Shown here in pieces: positions 24,348-35,098 of a stretch of 64,000 nt of DNA. Made by a program: the position numbers and the translations under genes. Position 1 is the first letter of the stretch, and every line of letters starts with the position of its first letter. The notes beneath the pieces are model-generated. The model had not been told where the DNA came from. It searched no databases and saw only the letters and a program-made list of their open reading frames with translations. The stretch is taken from NCBI GenBank assembly GCA_003508835.1, contig PUFA01000092.1, positions 3,534,001 to 3,598,000 on the forward strand, read 5' to 3'. Source of the stretch: Eonycteris spelaea (taxonomy: Eukaryota > Chordata > Mammalia > Chiroptera > Pteropodidae).

Positions 24348-24475
24348 ATGGATAACATTTATTAATCACCTACCTTGTACCAAGTGTTTAACATGGACTG
24401 TTAGGGCTTGTAAAAACCCTATACAATTTGTACTATCACTATTCTCATTTTTATAGATTCAGGATATGAACTTAA
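24348..24475 (-). mobile_element. MIR SINE, antisense
   Basis: 'ggataacatttattaatcac', 'ctaccttgtaccaagtgttt', 'aaaaaccctatacaatttgt', 'actatcactattctcatttt' give the reverse-complement MIR 3' half. Confidence 0.75.
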
Positions 24476-24979
24476 ATGAACACTCTAATGGTGAAGTTAT
24501 AATTTAATAAAGATTTTATGGAGATCAATTTGATAATATAAACCAAAGCTATTAAAACATTTATATTCTTTGAAAATCTTAATTCATTTACTCTAAGTTA
24601 TTTGAACAGCAATATGAGCCTATAAAACCTCAGGTATTGTCTTGATAATTTGGGCCCAAATTTGTCATTCGAATTCTTTTTCAAAAGAAAATATGCAGGG
24701 GTAGTTTGTAAATTCATCAAGGTATAGATTTGTGTTTTTTGACATCTTTGGTCCTCCTGTGATTTCAGCTTCCCACTACCAGCCTTTTAGCCCAAATTCC
24801 ATAAAAGTACAATTATTCTATAGAGCTACAAAGTACTATAAAGAAATAGTTAAGACATATGTTCCTGAAAAGAGAAAGAGTATTGGCCTTGGACTAAAGA
24901 GAATAAGTAAGATAAGGCTACAAATACCTAAAGCTCAGATCTTAGTTTCTAATAACATTTTTTCTTTTCAAGAAAAGGA
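24476..24979. other. Unassigned AT-rich DNA
   Basis: No gene; a 106-codon frame (24732-25052) runs into the L1M-like repeat on its right and is judged chance. Confidence 0.45.
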
Positions 24980-25945
24980 ACCAGGACTCCTTGAAGAAAT
25001 GGCTGATTCTAGGAGTAGAGCAGGATATATACAAAGTGAATTCTTGTCATGACAGAAGACAAACCACAATGATGGGAGAATGTCAAACAGACACAGAAGT
25101 TAACCAAAATAGCCAAAGGTGGAGTAATTTGAGGAAAAAAAAAAGTAGTCTTGAGTTATAACCCAAAGAATAAAGTAAATATTGATATAAATAAATGATT
25201 AAATAAATTAATAATGGAAAGAAGAGACAAATCTCTTCTGCAGAAGAATCCTAAGTAAATTTATATAGATATTCCACTCCAAAAGAGAAGGAGCACAACC
25301 TTTTGTTCCTTAAGTGTAGGCTGCCCATAGTGATTGCCTTACAAAGAGCAAAGTATGGGAAGGGGAAAAAGTAACTTTAAAGTGAAGAAAACTGAAAAAC
25401 ATTATTTCAGCCAAGTGATCAAGGTCAACATCAACAGTTATAAATCATGTTGACATTATGTACCCTTAATATGATGCATTGAAAAAGGCCCTTTACCTCT
25501 GTGATCTTCATCTCCAAAACCCACAATCCCAGTCTAATCATGAGAAAAACTTCAGACAAATTACAATAAAGGAGTATCCTATAATGTTTTACCTGACTCC
25601 AGAAAACTACAAGGTCATTAAAAACAACGAAAGTCTGAGAAACTCTCATAACCATGAGGAGCCTAAGAAGACATGACAAATAAATGTAATGTGATCATCT
25701 GGATAGGACCCTGAAACAGAAAAAAAAAAGTCTTTTAACAAGAAAAAAGGAAAGTTGGATAAGCCATATACTTCAATTAATAAGAATGTATCGCCATTTA
25801 TTCACTAAATATGACAAATATACTACTATAAGGTGTTACTAATTGGGGAAATACTGCATATGGTGTGGGACATATGGAAACTGTACTATCTGCTCCATTT
25901 TTCTTTAAATCTAAAATTATTCTAAAAAGTAATGTATATTAACAA
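24980..25945 (+). mobile_element. Old L1M-like 3' region
   Basis: A long collinear match to a common mammalian interspersed repeat that I associate with L1M 3' regions. Landmarks: 'gctgattctaggagtagagc', 'aggatatatacaaagtgaat', 'aagttaaccaaaatagccaa', 'aggtggagtaatttgaggaa', 'ataaatgattaaataaatta', 'gacaaatctcttctgcagaa', 'gcccatagtgattgccttac', 'tgatcaaggtcaacatcaac', 'aatcatgagaaaaacttcag' and 'aaatctaaaattattctaaa' at the end. Frames on both strands near 25431-25679 are by-products. Confidence 0.65.
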
Positions 25946-26600
25946 ATATTTTAAAGAATGCTTCTTATGCAGAGCCTCTAGAAACAAATTCAACAAGTTT
26001 TCAGAACGAGAAAAAGTGGATGATTTTTAAAGTGCTAAGATTTAGGATAGCATAAGTTTTCTCATAAAGCAATACTGGATGCTAGGAAAAAAATGGAAAA
26101 ATGCTTTCAAAGTTTTAAGAAAAAGTAATTTTGAGCCAAGATCAATAATTTTGAGCCTAGCTAAACCACTACTTAAATACATTTGGGGGGGAAAAAAAAA
26201 CATTTTCAAACTTTCAAAGGCTCAGAAAACTATACTTGCATACTCTTCTAAGAACTATTTAAAAATGTCCTATAGAGAAATAAAAAATAAAAGAAGAAAA
26301 CATAGGAAATTAAACTCAAAAATAGGGAACCAAACCCAGGTTTGGTAAATAAATTACTTTAAAGAACAATTTTAAAAGCTTTATTAATTGAGTTCCATTA
26401 CTTTAAAAACTTATGATTTACCCTGGATTGATTTCTTTTTATGCTAAGTAATTTTGCAGAAATTGGGGCGCGGAGGGAACTGTACCATAGTAAGAAGGGT
26501 TAAAAGACATGAAGGGGAAAAGGTTCACAAAAGATTATGCAAAGGGATCACCACAAATCCTGGGGAAAAGAGAGAGAAAGAGGACAGAAAAGCTGACAAG

Positions 26601-26673
26601 ACATGAGACAAACAGAACAAAAAGGAAGATAATACAGAGGTAAAAGGAATCAAAGTTGCTTCCTTTTCAGAGG
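26601..26673 (+). repeat. Inverted repeat, left arm (73 bp)
   Basis: Begins acatgagacaaacaga and ends tgcttccttttcagagg. Its reverse complement is found at 27811-27883 with 68 of 73 positions identical and no gaps; four more A residues extend the match at the inner side. The arms are 1137 bp apart. That identity is higher than I see between old repeat copies in this window, so the arrangement is relatively recent or under constraint. Confidence 0.92.
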
Positions 26674-27792
26674 AAAATCAGAAGTGTGAGCAAAAGATTT
26701 ATGAATAGACCAGGCAGACAAGCATGTAGCAAAGTCCACATTATCATCAATGGTGTTTCCTACAGAACTGAATAGGCTGGAGGTCTTATCCTCAGCTAAA
26801 GAGCTCTACCTATGAAGGTAAACTATTGAAGGGAAGGGCATCTACAGATTCAGGTTTTGTTGACCTAAGGAGCTACATTTTCCTTAGGAAATTTCTGACA
26901 ATATTTGGTATGTTTCACTTCTAAATGCTAATTAAATTTATATTGAGGTAAGTTTGCCTAAAAGTATCTGGAACACTGTGTCAGATGTATTCATGTTCTA
27001 GAAGAACAGGCCAGTAGTGGGTAGACTCTCTGTAGATATGGACGTGAGTTGAGGAGGTCAATTCGGTAGGAACAGGGTTTAACTCTATAGTAATGAACAT
27101 AGGGAAGTATAACCTGCTAAGCTGAAATACAGGGTACACTCTTATTTTCAATTCTGGACAGATACTTCCTTTGAATCTGAGAGCTCTTTTCGATTAATTA
27201 GTCTAGGGAGGACAATTATAAGATATGTATACCACAAATCCACACCCCCACCCAACCCTTTTGTGGACATTACTAATCAATCACAGTGCTCTCTCCTGCC
27301 AGAGGCAGGACTCAGCCTCCTGATAGTATTCAATTAATAAGAAATAGTTAGTATGCAAGCCAAAGAAATTGGCTTCCTACCCACGAGCTACTCCGTTATC
27401 TTCTAAGTTGCCTTACTCAAAAATTTGTAATTAGTAATTGTACTGAGTCCAAATACTTAGAACTGCAAAAAAAAATGTAGAACAAGAAAAGTTCAGAACT
27501 ACAAAAACTTCTTTAAAATTTCTATGAGGATTCTCAGAGTGAGTAAGAGTTAAAGCCAGAAGTTCCATTTTATATTCAGGTTTTATGTAATAAACACGCA
27601 ATTGTAAAGTATTTTGTAATCTTCAAAAACCTTTCACATAACGATTTTTTAATTTGATTCTTTTTGCAACCTTGTGTGATAGAGGAGGAAAGAAAGGTAA
27701 GAAATGACAAAAAGATACAAAACTGAGGCTTTGGTAATTTTGCTTTGAGGATTTTTTTAAAAGGCTGATCATGCTGTTGTTCAATCAACAAT

Positions 27793-27896
27793 ATGTAAAA
27801 ACATGTTTTTCCTCTGAAAAGGAAGCAGCTTTGATTCCTTTCACCTCTGTATTATCTTCTTTGTTGCTCTGTTTGTCTCATGTTTTGTTTTTACAT
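27793..27896. repeat. Inverted repeat, right arm (27811-27883) with its own 10-bp flanking inverted repeat
   Basis: The reverse complement of 26601-26673 occupies 27811-27883. The arm is bracketed by atgtaaaaac (27793-27802) and its exact complement gtttttacat (27887-27896). A 14-bp perfect palindrome, aaaaacatgttttt, sits at 27797-27810. The bracket is absent from the left arm. The 104-bp unit could be a tiny MITE, or the bracket may be chance in AT-rich DNA. Confidence 0.75.
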
Positions 27897-28345
27897 GTTT
27901 CCTTTTAAACACTGTTTGACTGAGGAAGGGGGAATATAGTCAGAGAAGTAAGCACTCATGCTGACTATTGATAAATTTACTTTACCTGGCACATGCCCAC
28001 ACAACACTAACTACTGGTCAGGGACTTCACTGCTTCCCACATTCTGCTAACTTCAGATAAAATTAAGGGGGATAAAAAGGTGTTTTTCTTTATAAAAGTG
28101 AATACCTGCTCAGTAAACACCATAAAAATTGAGTAGTACTCCTTTCATCATCAATTTGAAAGCTATTTATTCACTGGTTTTGGAAATTAAGTCCCTGGTA
28201 GGATGAAAAAAACATTATTTTCCAAGATTTATTTATTTGGTAAGTTTTCCAAAACACCATGTACCAAGAAACTCTGTGTTGCCAAGACTGAAGAAAAATA
28301 ATGAGTGATAAAAGCACACTCATTAGTTGGGAGTTTTGTGTACAC

Positions 28346-28478
28346 AAGGCTTAGACTTCTGGCTTTAATTCTTACTAACCATGTGACTTTGGGCAAGCCC
28401 TATAACATTTTTAAAATTTCCGGTTTTTCATCACAAATGGAAATTATACTCTTCTCTCAGAATTGTGCTAAGCACTAG
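28346..28478 (+). mobile_element. MIR SINE, sense
   Basis: 'ttctggctttaattcttact', 'aaccatgtgactttgggcaa', 'gccctataacatttttaaaa', 'tttttcatcacaaatggaaa' are the MIR core in sense orientation. Confidence 0.85.
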
Positions 28479-29659
28479 CACAAGTTGTCCTCTGTCCATG
28501 GTAATCGGTAGGAACAGAGGGATAGCAGGAGTACAGCAGTAGCAGAACAATGTAAAAAAAAGATCCCAGTTTCAATTTCTTCCAATTAAACATTTTCTAA
28601 CAGTGTGTACAAAAGCTACAGGCTCAAGGGATCCCAGTCTTATTCACAAACAAGGCTTGCTGCTAAAAGGAGGAATTGGGTAACAGGGTTTACAAAGGTA
28701 AAGATGAAATGAAGAAAAATATCAGTGGTTTGCTAGTTTACCAATTTTACATAAATTTCTATGCAGCCAACTAAACGTCCTTTACTTCAAGTGTATATAA
28801 TGCACTCATTAATCCTTTACAGATTCAAAATTCAAGCCACAACCTGAAGAGATGAATAACATCAGTTTACATATCAATGAAGGGAAAAAATTCCTGAGAA
28901 TAGAAATGAAGCTGAAGACTTATGCTTGAATGCCCTTTATTTTTGTGCCATGCAGGCCTGAGTCTCACCAGGGCAATCATCTAACCTGACTGTGTTACAT
29001 GGTATGGAAGGTGACAGGAACCACAACCCACAGAGTACCTAGTAGATTTTCACAACTTGCTGGTGTAAACAGTCATGGATAACAGTTTCTATTCTGAACT
29101 TTGATTTCTTTGATTGAGAAAAAACAGCACTTGAATTAAACAGTTTGCACAATCTAATTTGTCCAGAAGAGTCCCTAGGCTCAAAGTTTTAAGTTTCAAG
29201 TGACTAGGCAAACAGAGAACTGCCCTCTACTCTGAACCCCAGAATACTCCTCAGGTACAGATGACCCGAGATGGGTATTGTCATAGCCAGACTCAGTGAT
29301 TTAATTTGACAGGAAAATAGTTATTCTCAGTTCTCAGTGAGGCTGAATACCCAGGACCTGTGGCTAACCATTAGTCCAGTCACTTTACCATGACAGTTCT
29401 TTGAGGTTGAAGAGACCATAACGACTCCTCCTCCATCTGAGATTTCCCATGACCCTCTTACCACCACTGGACATTGAAACCACTAGCCTTCCAGCAGTGA
29501 TGTCCTTTCCTTTCTGATCTTGCTCTTTGGTTCTGGCTTCAAGCTATAAAAATAATAGGAAATGGATTCTTTTTGTCTCTACATGACCCTCTTTTTCTGA
29601 TGGACTACAGTTTAACATGGTGGGAGAAGAGATACAAAGTAAATACTGTTATTAGGAGG
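28479..29659. other. Unassigned DNA
   Basis: No gene and no nameable repeat. Confidence 0.45.
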
Positions 29660-29896
29660 CAGCCCTTAGGAACACAGCTTTGAAATCAAACTTTGAGGAT
29701 CTGAATGCTGACCCTGAAGTTTGCTAGTTTAACCTTGGATAAATTACTTGACCTTTCCACATTTTATTTTCTTCATCTGTAAAACAGATTTAAATAAATA
29801 AGAAAGAAATTAGATTGTTGATGTAAATTACTTATAGAGTACATGTTTGACAAGATATATACCCAATAAGTATTAGTTCTTATATTATCATTATAG
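29660..29896 (+). mobile_element. MIR SINE, sense, nearly complete
   Basis: 'acacagctttgaaatcaaac', 'ttgctagtttaaccttggat', 'aaattacttgacctttccac', 'ttcttcatctgtaaaacaga' and a tail 'acccaataagtattagttct' give most of the MIR consensus order. Confidence 0.82.
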
Positions 29897-30034
29897 AAAC
29901 CTAAGGTATTGAACATAAAGGCAATATTTTTTTTTCAGTGTAAAATCTGAAAGAAGCTTGAAATATTTATCCAGGAGAATTCTGAGTAAAAATGTCTTAA
30001 CTATATAAAAGAAAAGAAATATGTACACTTATTT

Positions 30035-30215
30035 AATATATTTTTTCCAGACATTGTATTAGCCCCTCATACATTATCTCATTTCACCCTCAAAACAACC
30101 TTGCTTATTAAATGTAAGTATCGTGGCTGTAAGAAAGAAAAGAAACTCGAGACTTTATGTCACCTGTACAAGACTACCCAGCTTACTTGAGGCAAAGATG
30201 AGATTCTAACAGAGG
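30035..30215 (-). mobile_element. MIR SINE, antisense
   Basis: 'agacattgtattagcccctc', 'atacattatctcatttcacc', 'ctcaaaacaaccttgcttat', 'gtcacctgtacaagactacc' and 'cagcttacttgaggcaaaga' follow the reverse-complement MIR. Confidence 0.8.
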
Positions 30216-30844
30216 TGGATCCAACTTCCAAATTCATGTGTTTTCATCAAACCAGGGTACCTCCACAATATATTCAGTGAACATTTTCTACCAAGAATTG
30301 TGGTAGTTTGAGGAATCAGTATGCCCAGTGTAAAGACAGAGGAGCTTAAGTTATTTTGAAGCATTTATAACAATTGCAGTAGGTTCAGAAAAGAGAATAT
30401 ACAATTAACATCCCTAACCACAAGGGGGGTAAAGAGCTTGCTCATTTTCATTGTTATTAGGCACATTAGCTGACTTATTTAATCATTCTGACCTTTCCTA
30501 TATAGAAAAATACCCTTTGCAGGATAATGTAAAAGGAACATTAAAGAAGCCAACCTTTATAAAACCCCTTTTTCCACCAGGAGGAAACTTTATAAGTGTC
30601 AATAGATTTAGTGATGCGCCTTAAGGCACATGAAACCCAGGCTTGCCAGCTGCTGCTCTGAAGTTAATATTTCACTATTTAGCACTTCTCATCTGAGGGT
30701 TTCTAAGAGCTTCATAACTTTACAATCTAACATCTCTGCAGTCACTGTTCTTCCCTTCCTAAATGAACATAAATTCTGCTTGAATTCACCAGGGAAAGAA
30801 ACACAATGACCACTCTATTGCTTCATCAGCATTAGCTGTGCTTA
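30216..30844. other. Unassigned DNA
   Basis: No gene or nameable repeat. Confidence 0.45.
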
Positions 30845-30985
30845 CCCCTGGACTCCAGCTGCACTTTTTTTATATAACTGTTATAGTTCTTATCACACTG
30901 TGGCATAATTATTAATTTATACACCTACCTCTCCAAATAGCCAGTGCGCAACTTGATATCAAAGACTGTGTCTTATTTACCTTGG
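30845..30985 (+). mobile_element. L2 3' fragment, sense
   Basis: 'agttcttatcacactgtggc', 'ataattattaatttatacac', 'ctacctctccaaatagccag', 'tatcaaagactgtgtcttat' follow the sense L2 3'UTR. It abuts an antisense L2 at about 31000, forming a tail-to-tail pair. Confidence 0.65.
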
Positions 30986-30999
30986 TTCAGTTTCAGTTC

Positions 31000-31275
31000 A
31001 ACAATTATTTAATGTGTATGCATTCTGTGCCAGGATCCAAGAAGCTAAATGGTCAGGCTATAAAGACAAATGAGAAAACACTGGCCCTAAGGTTGCTATG
31101 GACAAACGGAGGAGACAGGAACATCAACTGATCATTTCAACACAATGTGGGAGAAACTACTATGGATACTCAGACCTATCATGAATGAGAGCTTGAGCAG
31201 GCCCTGAACCAAGTCTGGGTAGTTCAAAGAAGTCTTCTGGAGAAGGTGAGGATATAGCTTTGACCTGAAGATGTG
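31000..31275 (-). mobile_element. L2 3' end, antisense
   Basis: 'ttcaacaattatttaatgtg', 'tgcattctgtgccaggatcc', 'aaaacactggccctaaggtt', 'aacacaatgtgggagaaact', 'gaagtcttctggagaaggtg' and 'gatatagctttgacctgaag' follow the reverse complement of L2. Confidence 0.82.
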
Positions 31276-31844
31276 TATCTCTAGTTACTAGTGCAGAAAG
31301 TGGCAGATAGCAAACATTCCATCAAAAATCCACACATAGAGGAAAGAAGGAAGAAAGGAAGATACAGAGATAAGACTGGACTAGTGAGTCTTTTTTATTT
31401 CTACCAAAGATATGGGTGTGTATATTTTGACCCCTTCACCACATTTCTTAAATTGCTTTCACCCTTTAAGACATGAAAAATTTTTTTCCTACTCTTTCTC
31501 TACTTCAGAACTTCCCAGGTTCTTTCATATCATGGTACATGTAGCAAATGATATTCGTTTGGCTCACTGGTGTAAACAGAAGAAACTGCCTATAGCTGGA
31601 GGTGACCTATCACCCAGGCCCCAGCCAGCTACCCTAGAAGCTGAAGAGATCAGTGCCTCAGCAAAACTCTATTTGTGGCCCATAAATGTGATGACGCAAA
31701 CCAGTTGGGAAGTATGTCCTAAACTCCTCCCCTCTTTTCTTTCCTTCACTCCATTTCTACCATGCTCCTCCAGGAAACTTGGAGACATACTACGTATTCT
31801 GTACGATCTTCCAACATACAGCCTCCTCAATTTTTAAACATAAT
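31276..31844. other. Unassigned DNA with a 141-codon open frame
   Basis: The frame at 31412-31837 (+) is the longest in the window outside the L1 at 40-46 kb. The predicted protein (starting MGVYILTPSPHF) has no signal peptide, repeat, domain or motif that I recognise, and no Kozak-like start is obvious. Flanked on both sides by L2 pieces. I do not call it a gene; it may be part of an unnamed old repeat or chance. Confidence 0.4.
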
Positions 31845-31965
31845 TAAATCTCTCCACCTTCAAAAGAAGCCTTCCTTAACCCCACTTCCTCCTTGAAGTA
31901 CATTCACTTATGTTATTTTTAGTACAAACCCTATAAAAATTTACTTCACGTACTGGCTGTACTTC
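31845..31965 (+). mobile_element. L2 3' fragment, sense
   Basis: 'aatctctccaccttcaaaag', 'aagccttccttaaccccact', 'tcctccttgaagtacattca' match the sense L2 3'UTR start. Confidence 0.65.
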
Positions 31966-31969
31966 TTTA

Positions 31970-32880
31970 ATCTTGTACAATGCAGATCATGTTCTAGAAA
32001 CTAGGATAACATTGTGAACAAGAAGGCCAAGTTGCCTGTCCTCAAGAAGCTTAATTATCCTGAAGAAGGTTGTCAAGTCAGCAAACACATGCATAAAATA
32101 ATATTAAGTAGCTAAGTTCTTTGAAGAAAAATAAAATAAGACAAGGGGAGAGACAAGGATGATGGCTACTACTTTAGACGAGTAATCTAGGAAGGACTCT
32201 TTGAGAAAGTAATGTTTGAACAGAACACTAACAACATTAAAGGAAGTGCAAGAGAAATCCAAGTGTATGTACAGAAGAATGGAATTCCAGAAATAAGAAT
32301 TCAAATACTCGGATGTAAGAATATGCTGATTAGGTTCTGAGCACAGCAAAAAAACACCAATATACCTAGAGCTCAGTATGTAAGAAGGAGAGTGTTAAGA
32401 GATAGGGATAAAGGCTGAAGGCAAAAGGAAACTTATGTGAAGCTTTAAAAGCCTTTAAAAGGACTTTGAAAAGACTTGTTCTGCATGTGACTGGAAGCCC
32501 TGACAGTGTAGTAAGCAGGGGGTGAGACCATTTGACCTAATTTTTGCAAGTATACCTTTGACTATGAAATTGAGAAAAGACTGGGAGGGGCAAGTTGAAG
32601 CAGGGACAGTGATCCAGGCAAGACATTAGGAACAGAGAGCCAGAAGGAATGAAAAGGCTGAATTCAAGATAACTTAATATAAACGTATAGGATTTGCTGA
32701 AGATTTGGATGTGGTAATGAAATAACAAAGTGAAGGACCAGTCCAAGGTATCTGCTCTGATCAACTAGATGAATTATGCCAGGAGGAAGACAAGAAACTG
32801 AGAGAGTAGACCATGTTAGAAAGAACATCTGCATAAATACTGCAAGAACATTGACAGGAGAAGTGGGGGAGAGACCTGTG
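31970..32880 (-). mobile_element. L2 LINE, antisense, long (3'UTR and distal ORF2)
   Basis: A 0.9-kb reverse-complement L2. In order: 'catgttctagaaactaggat', 'aagttgcctgtcctcaagaa', 'gcttaattatcctgaagaag', 'aggaaggactctttgagaaa', 'acttgttctgcatgtgactg', 'gaagccctgacagtgtagta', 'agcagggggtgagaccattt', 'caagttgaagcagggacagt', 'gatccaggcaagacattagg' and 'gaccagtccaaggtatctgc'. Minus-strand frames at 32104-32349, 32537-32764 and 32664-32891 are on its coding strand but are interrupted and cannot give a working protein. Confidence 0.87.
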
Positions 32881-32909
32881 GATGACTTCAAGTAGGAGAA
32901 GTAGCTCAG

Positions 32910-33480
32910 GAATTAATGTAGTAGCCCTCTCCTGCTCAGAAATCTTCTGTGTCTTCCCACTGTTATTGCTTCTTGAGGTCAGGGACCATAGCCTGCCTTC
33001 CTTACATCAAAGTTTGGAATGCATCATATAACCTGGGAGCTCAGTATTTGTAAAACAATGAATGAATTGGATGAATGAACTATACAATAAAATATACGGC
33101 TTTTCAAGGTTTCTCACTTATTTGCCACAATCCCATCACCTACTATCTAACCCTACCATACTACTCTACATATCTGAATCTACCCTGCATTTTCCACACT
33201 GATGATTAGAGTGCTCAAGAGTATCTCTCAACCCAGATATTTTTCTCCTACTCTATCACCCACATGCCTCTTGAAAACTTCCTCATGTTTCAAAACTCAA
33301 CTTTCACCCCACGTCCTCCAAGAGCAGGGACACCACACTTTGCCCCTACTCATATGGCAAGTTAGTTGGGCTTTCTGCTCGATGATCTATTAGCATTGAA
33401 AATAGCACTTCTCAGATCCTTTCTTGAATTGGAGTTTGCATTTGCCTACTCTTCTACATTATCAAGTTCAGGATAGTAGA
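32910..33480 (+). mobile_element. L2 3' fragments, sense, decayed
   Basis: Two adjoining patches look like sense L2: 32910-33065 ('tctgtgtcttcccactgtta', 'cttcttgaggtcagggacca', ending in 'gaatgaattggatgaatgaa') and 33195-33480 ('cacatgcctcttgaaaactt', 'caaaactcaactttcacccc', 'acgtcctccaagagcaggga'). They may be one broken copy or two. Divergence is high. Confidence 0.5.
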
Positions 33481-33664
33481 AGCTTTTTGTTATTTGTAAT
33501 TCTGCCTTTTTTCAAAAATTCTTTGTAGTTGCAACACAAATTATAATTGGATTCAATTAAAATGAACTTAAAACAGGCAGGAAGAGATCTCTTCCAGCTA
33601 AACACAATTAATATAATATCTACACTTTCAAATCATTTTGCTTAGGGAATAAATCTGAAATCAT

Positions 33665-33714
33665 GTTTTTTGTTGTTGTTTTTTGTTTTTGTTTTTGTTT
33701 TTGTTTTTGTTTTT
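33665..33714 (+). repeat. (GTTTTT)n simple repeat
   Basis: Units of G followed by five or six T, preceded by three GTT units. Read on the minus strand it is an A-rich hexanucleotide typical of a decayed poly(A) tail. Confidence 0.92.
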
Positions 33715-33744
33715 GATAAACATTCTGTATTTGAAGAATGAAAA

Positions 33745-34195
33745 AGCTCTGCTAATGTCTGGAAGCTACATCCCTGTCTAACTTCCTCATCCTCCAGCCC
33801 TACCCTCCATCTACCACAGTGTCCCTGAGTTCCACCCAAGCTCAACTACTTACTGTCTCCTGTACATAATCTTTCATAACTCTCTGCACATGTTCCTCTT
33901 TCTTCCCTTTTTACTCTTCAAAAACCCCAATTCTAATTTTTTTTTTAACTTAATTTATGCCTTCAGTATTAGATTTTCCCTGCCAATGGAGAAAGGTGAA
34001 CACAAAATCAGTGGTTTTTCTAACATTTTCTACATTACTCACTTTAGAATACATGTCTTAATCCAATGCTTATCTTGACCTTCTTCCTAACCTACCACTA
34101 TGACTCCTTCTAGGACATGATTTATGTCTTTTTTTTTTTTCCAGGACTTAGTATTGGCTAGGAAAATGTAGGTGCTCAACAAATAATTATTGAGG
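33745..34195 (+). mobile_element. L2 3' end, sense, decayed
   Basis: 'cctcatcctccagccctacc', 'tccatctaccacagtgtccc', 'tctgcacatgttcctctttc', 'cttctaggacatgatttatg' and 'gtaggtgctcaacaaataat' follow the sense L2 3' end, with a T13-14 run inserted at about 34129-34141. Confidence 0.6.
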
Positions 34196-34623
34196 TGAAT
34201 GAACCCAAGGACCTCAGTTTGCAGCCTCATAGCTAAAACCAATTCTGCTTTGGTTTATTATAGGGGTTTTTTTGTTTGTTTCAAAGATAAACTTTAATAA
34301 TTATAGTATCTGTAGCCACAGGCATGTAGATACCTCCTACCAGCTTTAGGCAGCCCACATTTCAGTGAGCTACATTTCCCCCTACTAATTACGGATGCTT
34401 TTTTTTTTACCCCTTAAATCTTCTGGCCCTTCCAATTACTGATTGTGTTATACAGCTGTATAATCAGCCTGGATGATGAACTGTCAGCAGTTACAATTTT
34501 TAATGTAAATTATTTCTTTATCCACAGGTTTGGGCTGTATGTTTTTCAGAGGGTAATGCAGGATAAGGAACAAAGAGTCTTTTCTAGTGAAGCATATTAT
34601 GTAGTTTTATATACATTAATTTC
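34196..34623. other. Unassigned DNA
   Basis: No gene. The 74-codon frame at 34445-34669 crosses into the LTR-like repeat and is not considered real. Confidence 0.45.
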
Positions 34624-35098
34624 TGATGTTGACTTAGGAAATATCCAAATCTGTAGAGAATTTTTATGAGTTTATTTAAGCCAAAGGATGGTTTTGCAGT
34701 TCATTGCATATATACATGGAATTAAGGAGGGAATGTAAGGAAGATTACAGGAAAGTCTGAGAAAGCAAGAAGGGAAAATCTCTATGATTGGATTAGAGGA
34801 GAATTAACAAGATTATGTGCTCCCTTAAGGGTGGTTATGCCTCTTAGGGGTCTGAAAAAGATGATTACTCTAGAATTTCAAAGCTGGGCTAGTGCAAATG
34901 CACAAAAACAATGGATAGGTCTTGCTTAAGGCAAAGATAAACCTTTCAGTAAAAAGTTATAGGCCTGGGAAATAATTATCCACCATGACCTGCCCAGTTA
35001 GGAATTTATGATCAGATCACCCTATGGGTTTATTTTCAGTCACAGAACTTGTCAGATTTATTATACAGCCCCTTTTTCATTCACACTGATCTTACACA
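34624..35098 (+). mobile_element. LTR-like repeat, copy 2
   Basis: Homologous to 22870-23378 in the same orientation, roughly 70-75% identical by eye, but lacking about 40 bp near its 5' part. It starts TG (tgatgttgac) and ends CA. The two copies are 11.75 kb apart and the DNA between them is L2, L1M and MIR rather than retroviral gag/pol, so they are separate solo elements and not the two ends of one provirus. Confidence 0.6.

Larger units (their letters stand above)
25946..28345. other. Unassigned DNA holding an inverted repeat
   Basis: No gene is supportable. It contains the two inverted-repeat arms listed separately. The 89-codon frame at 26079-26348 is lysine-rich from base composition. 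The 1.1 kb between the arms has no recognisable transposase or repeat. Confidence 0.45.

Noticed and set aside
33665..33714. Regularly spaced GTTTTT units considered as a CRISPR-like or regulatory array
   Set aside because: Simple hexanucleotide repeat without spacers; a decayed A-rich tail on the opposite strand explains it.
22870..35098. The two LTR-like copies as the 5' and 3' LTRs of one provirus
   Set aside because: The DNA between them is L2, L1M and MIR with no gag/pol/env, and the copies are too different from each other for a single recent insertion.
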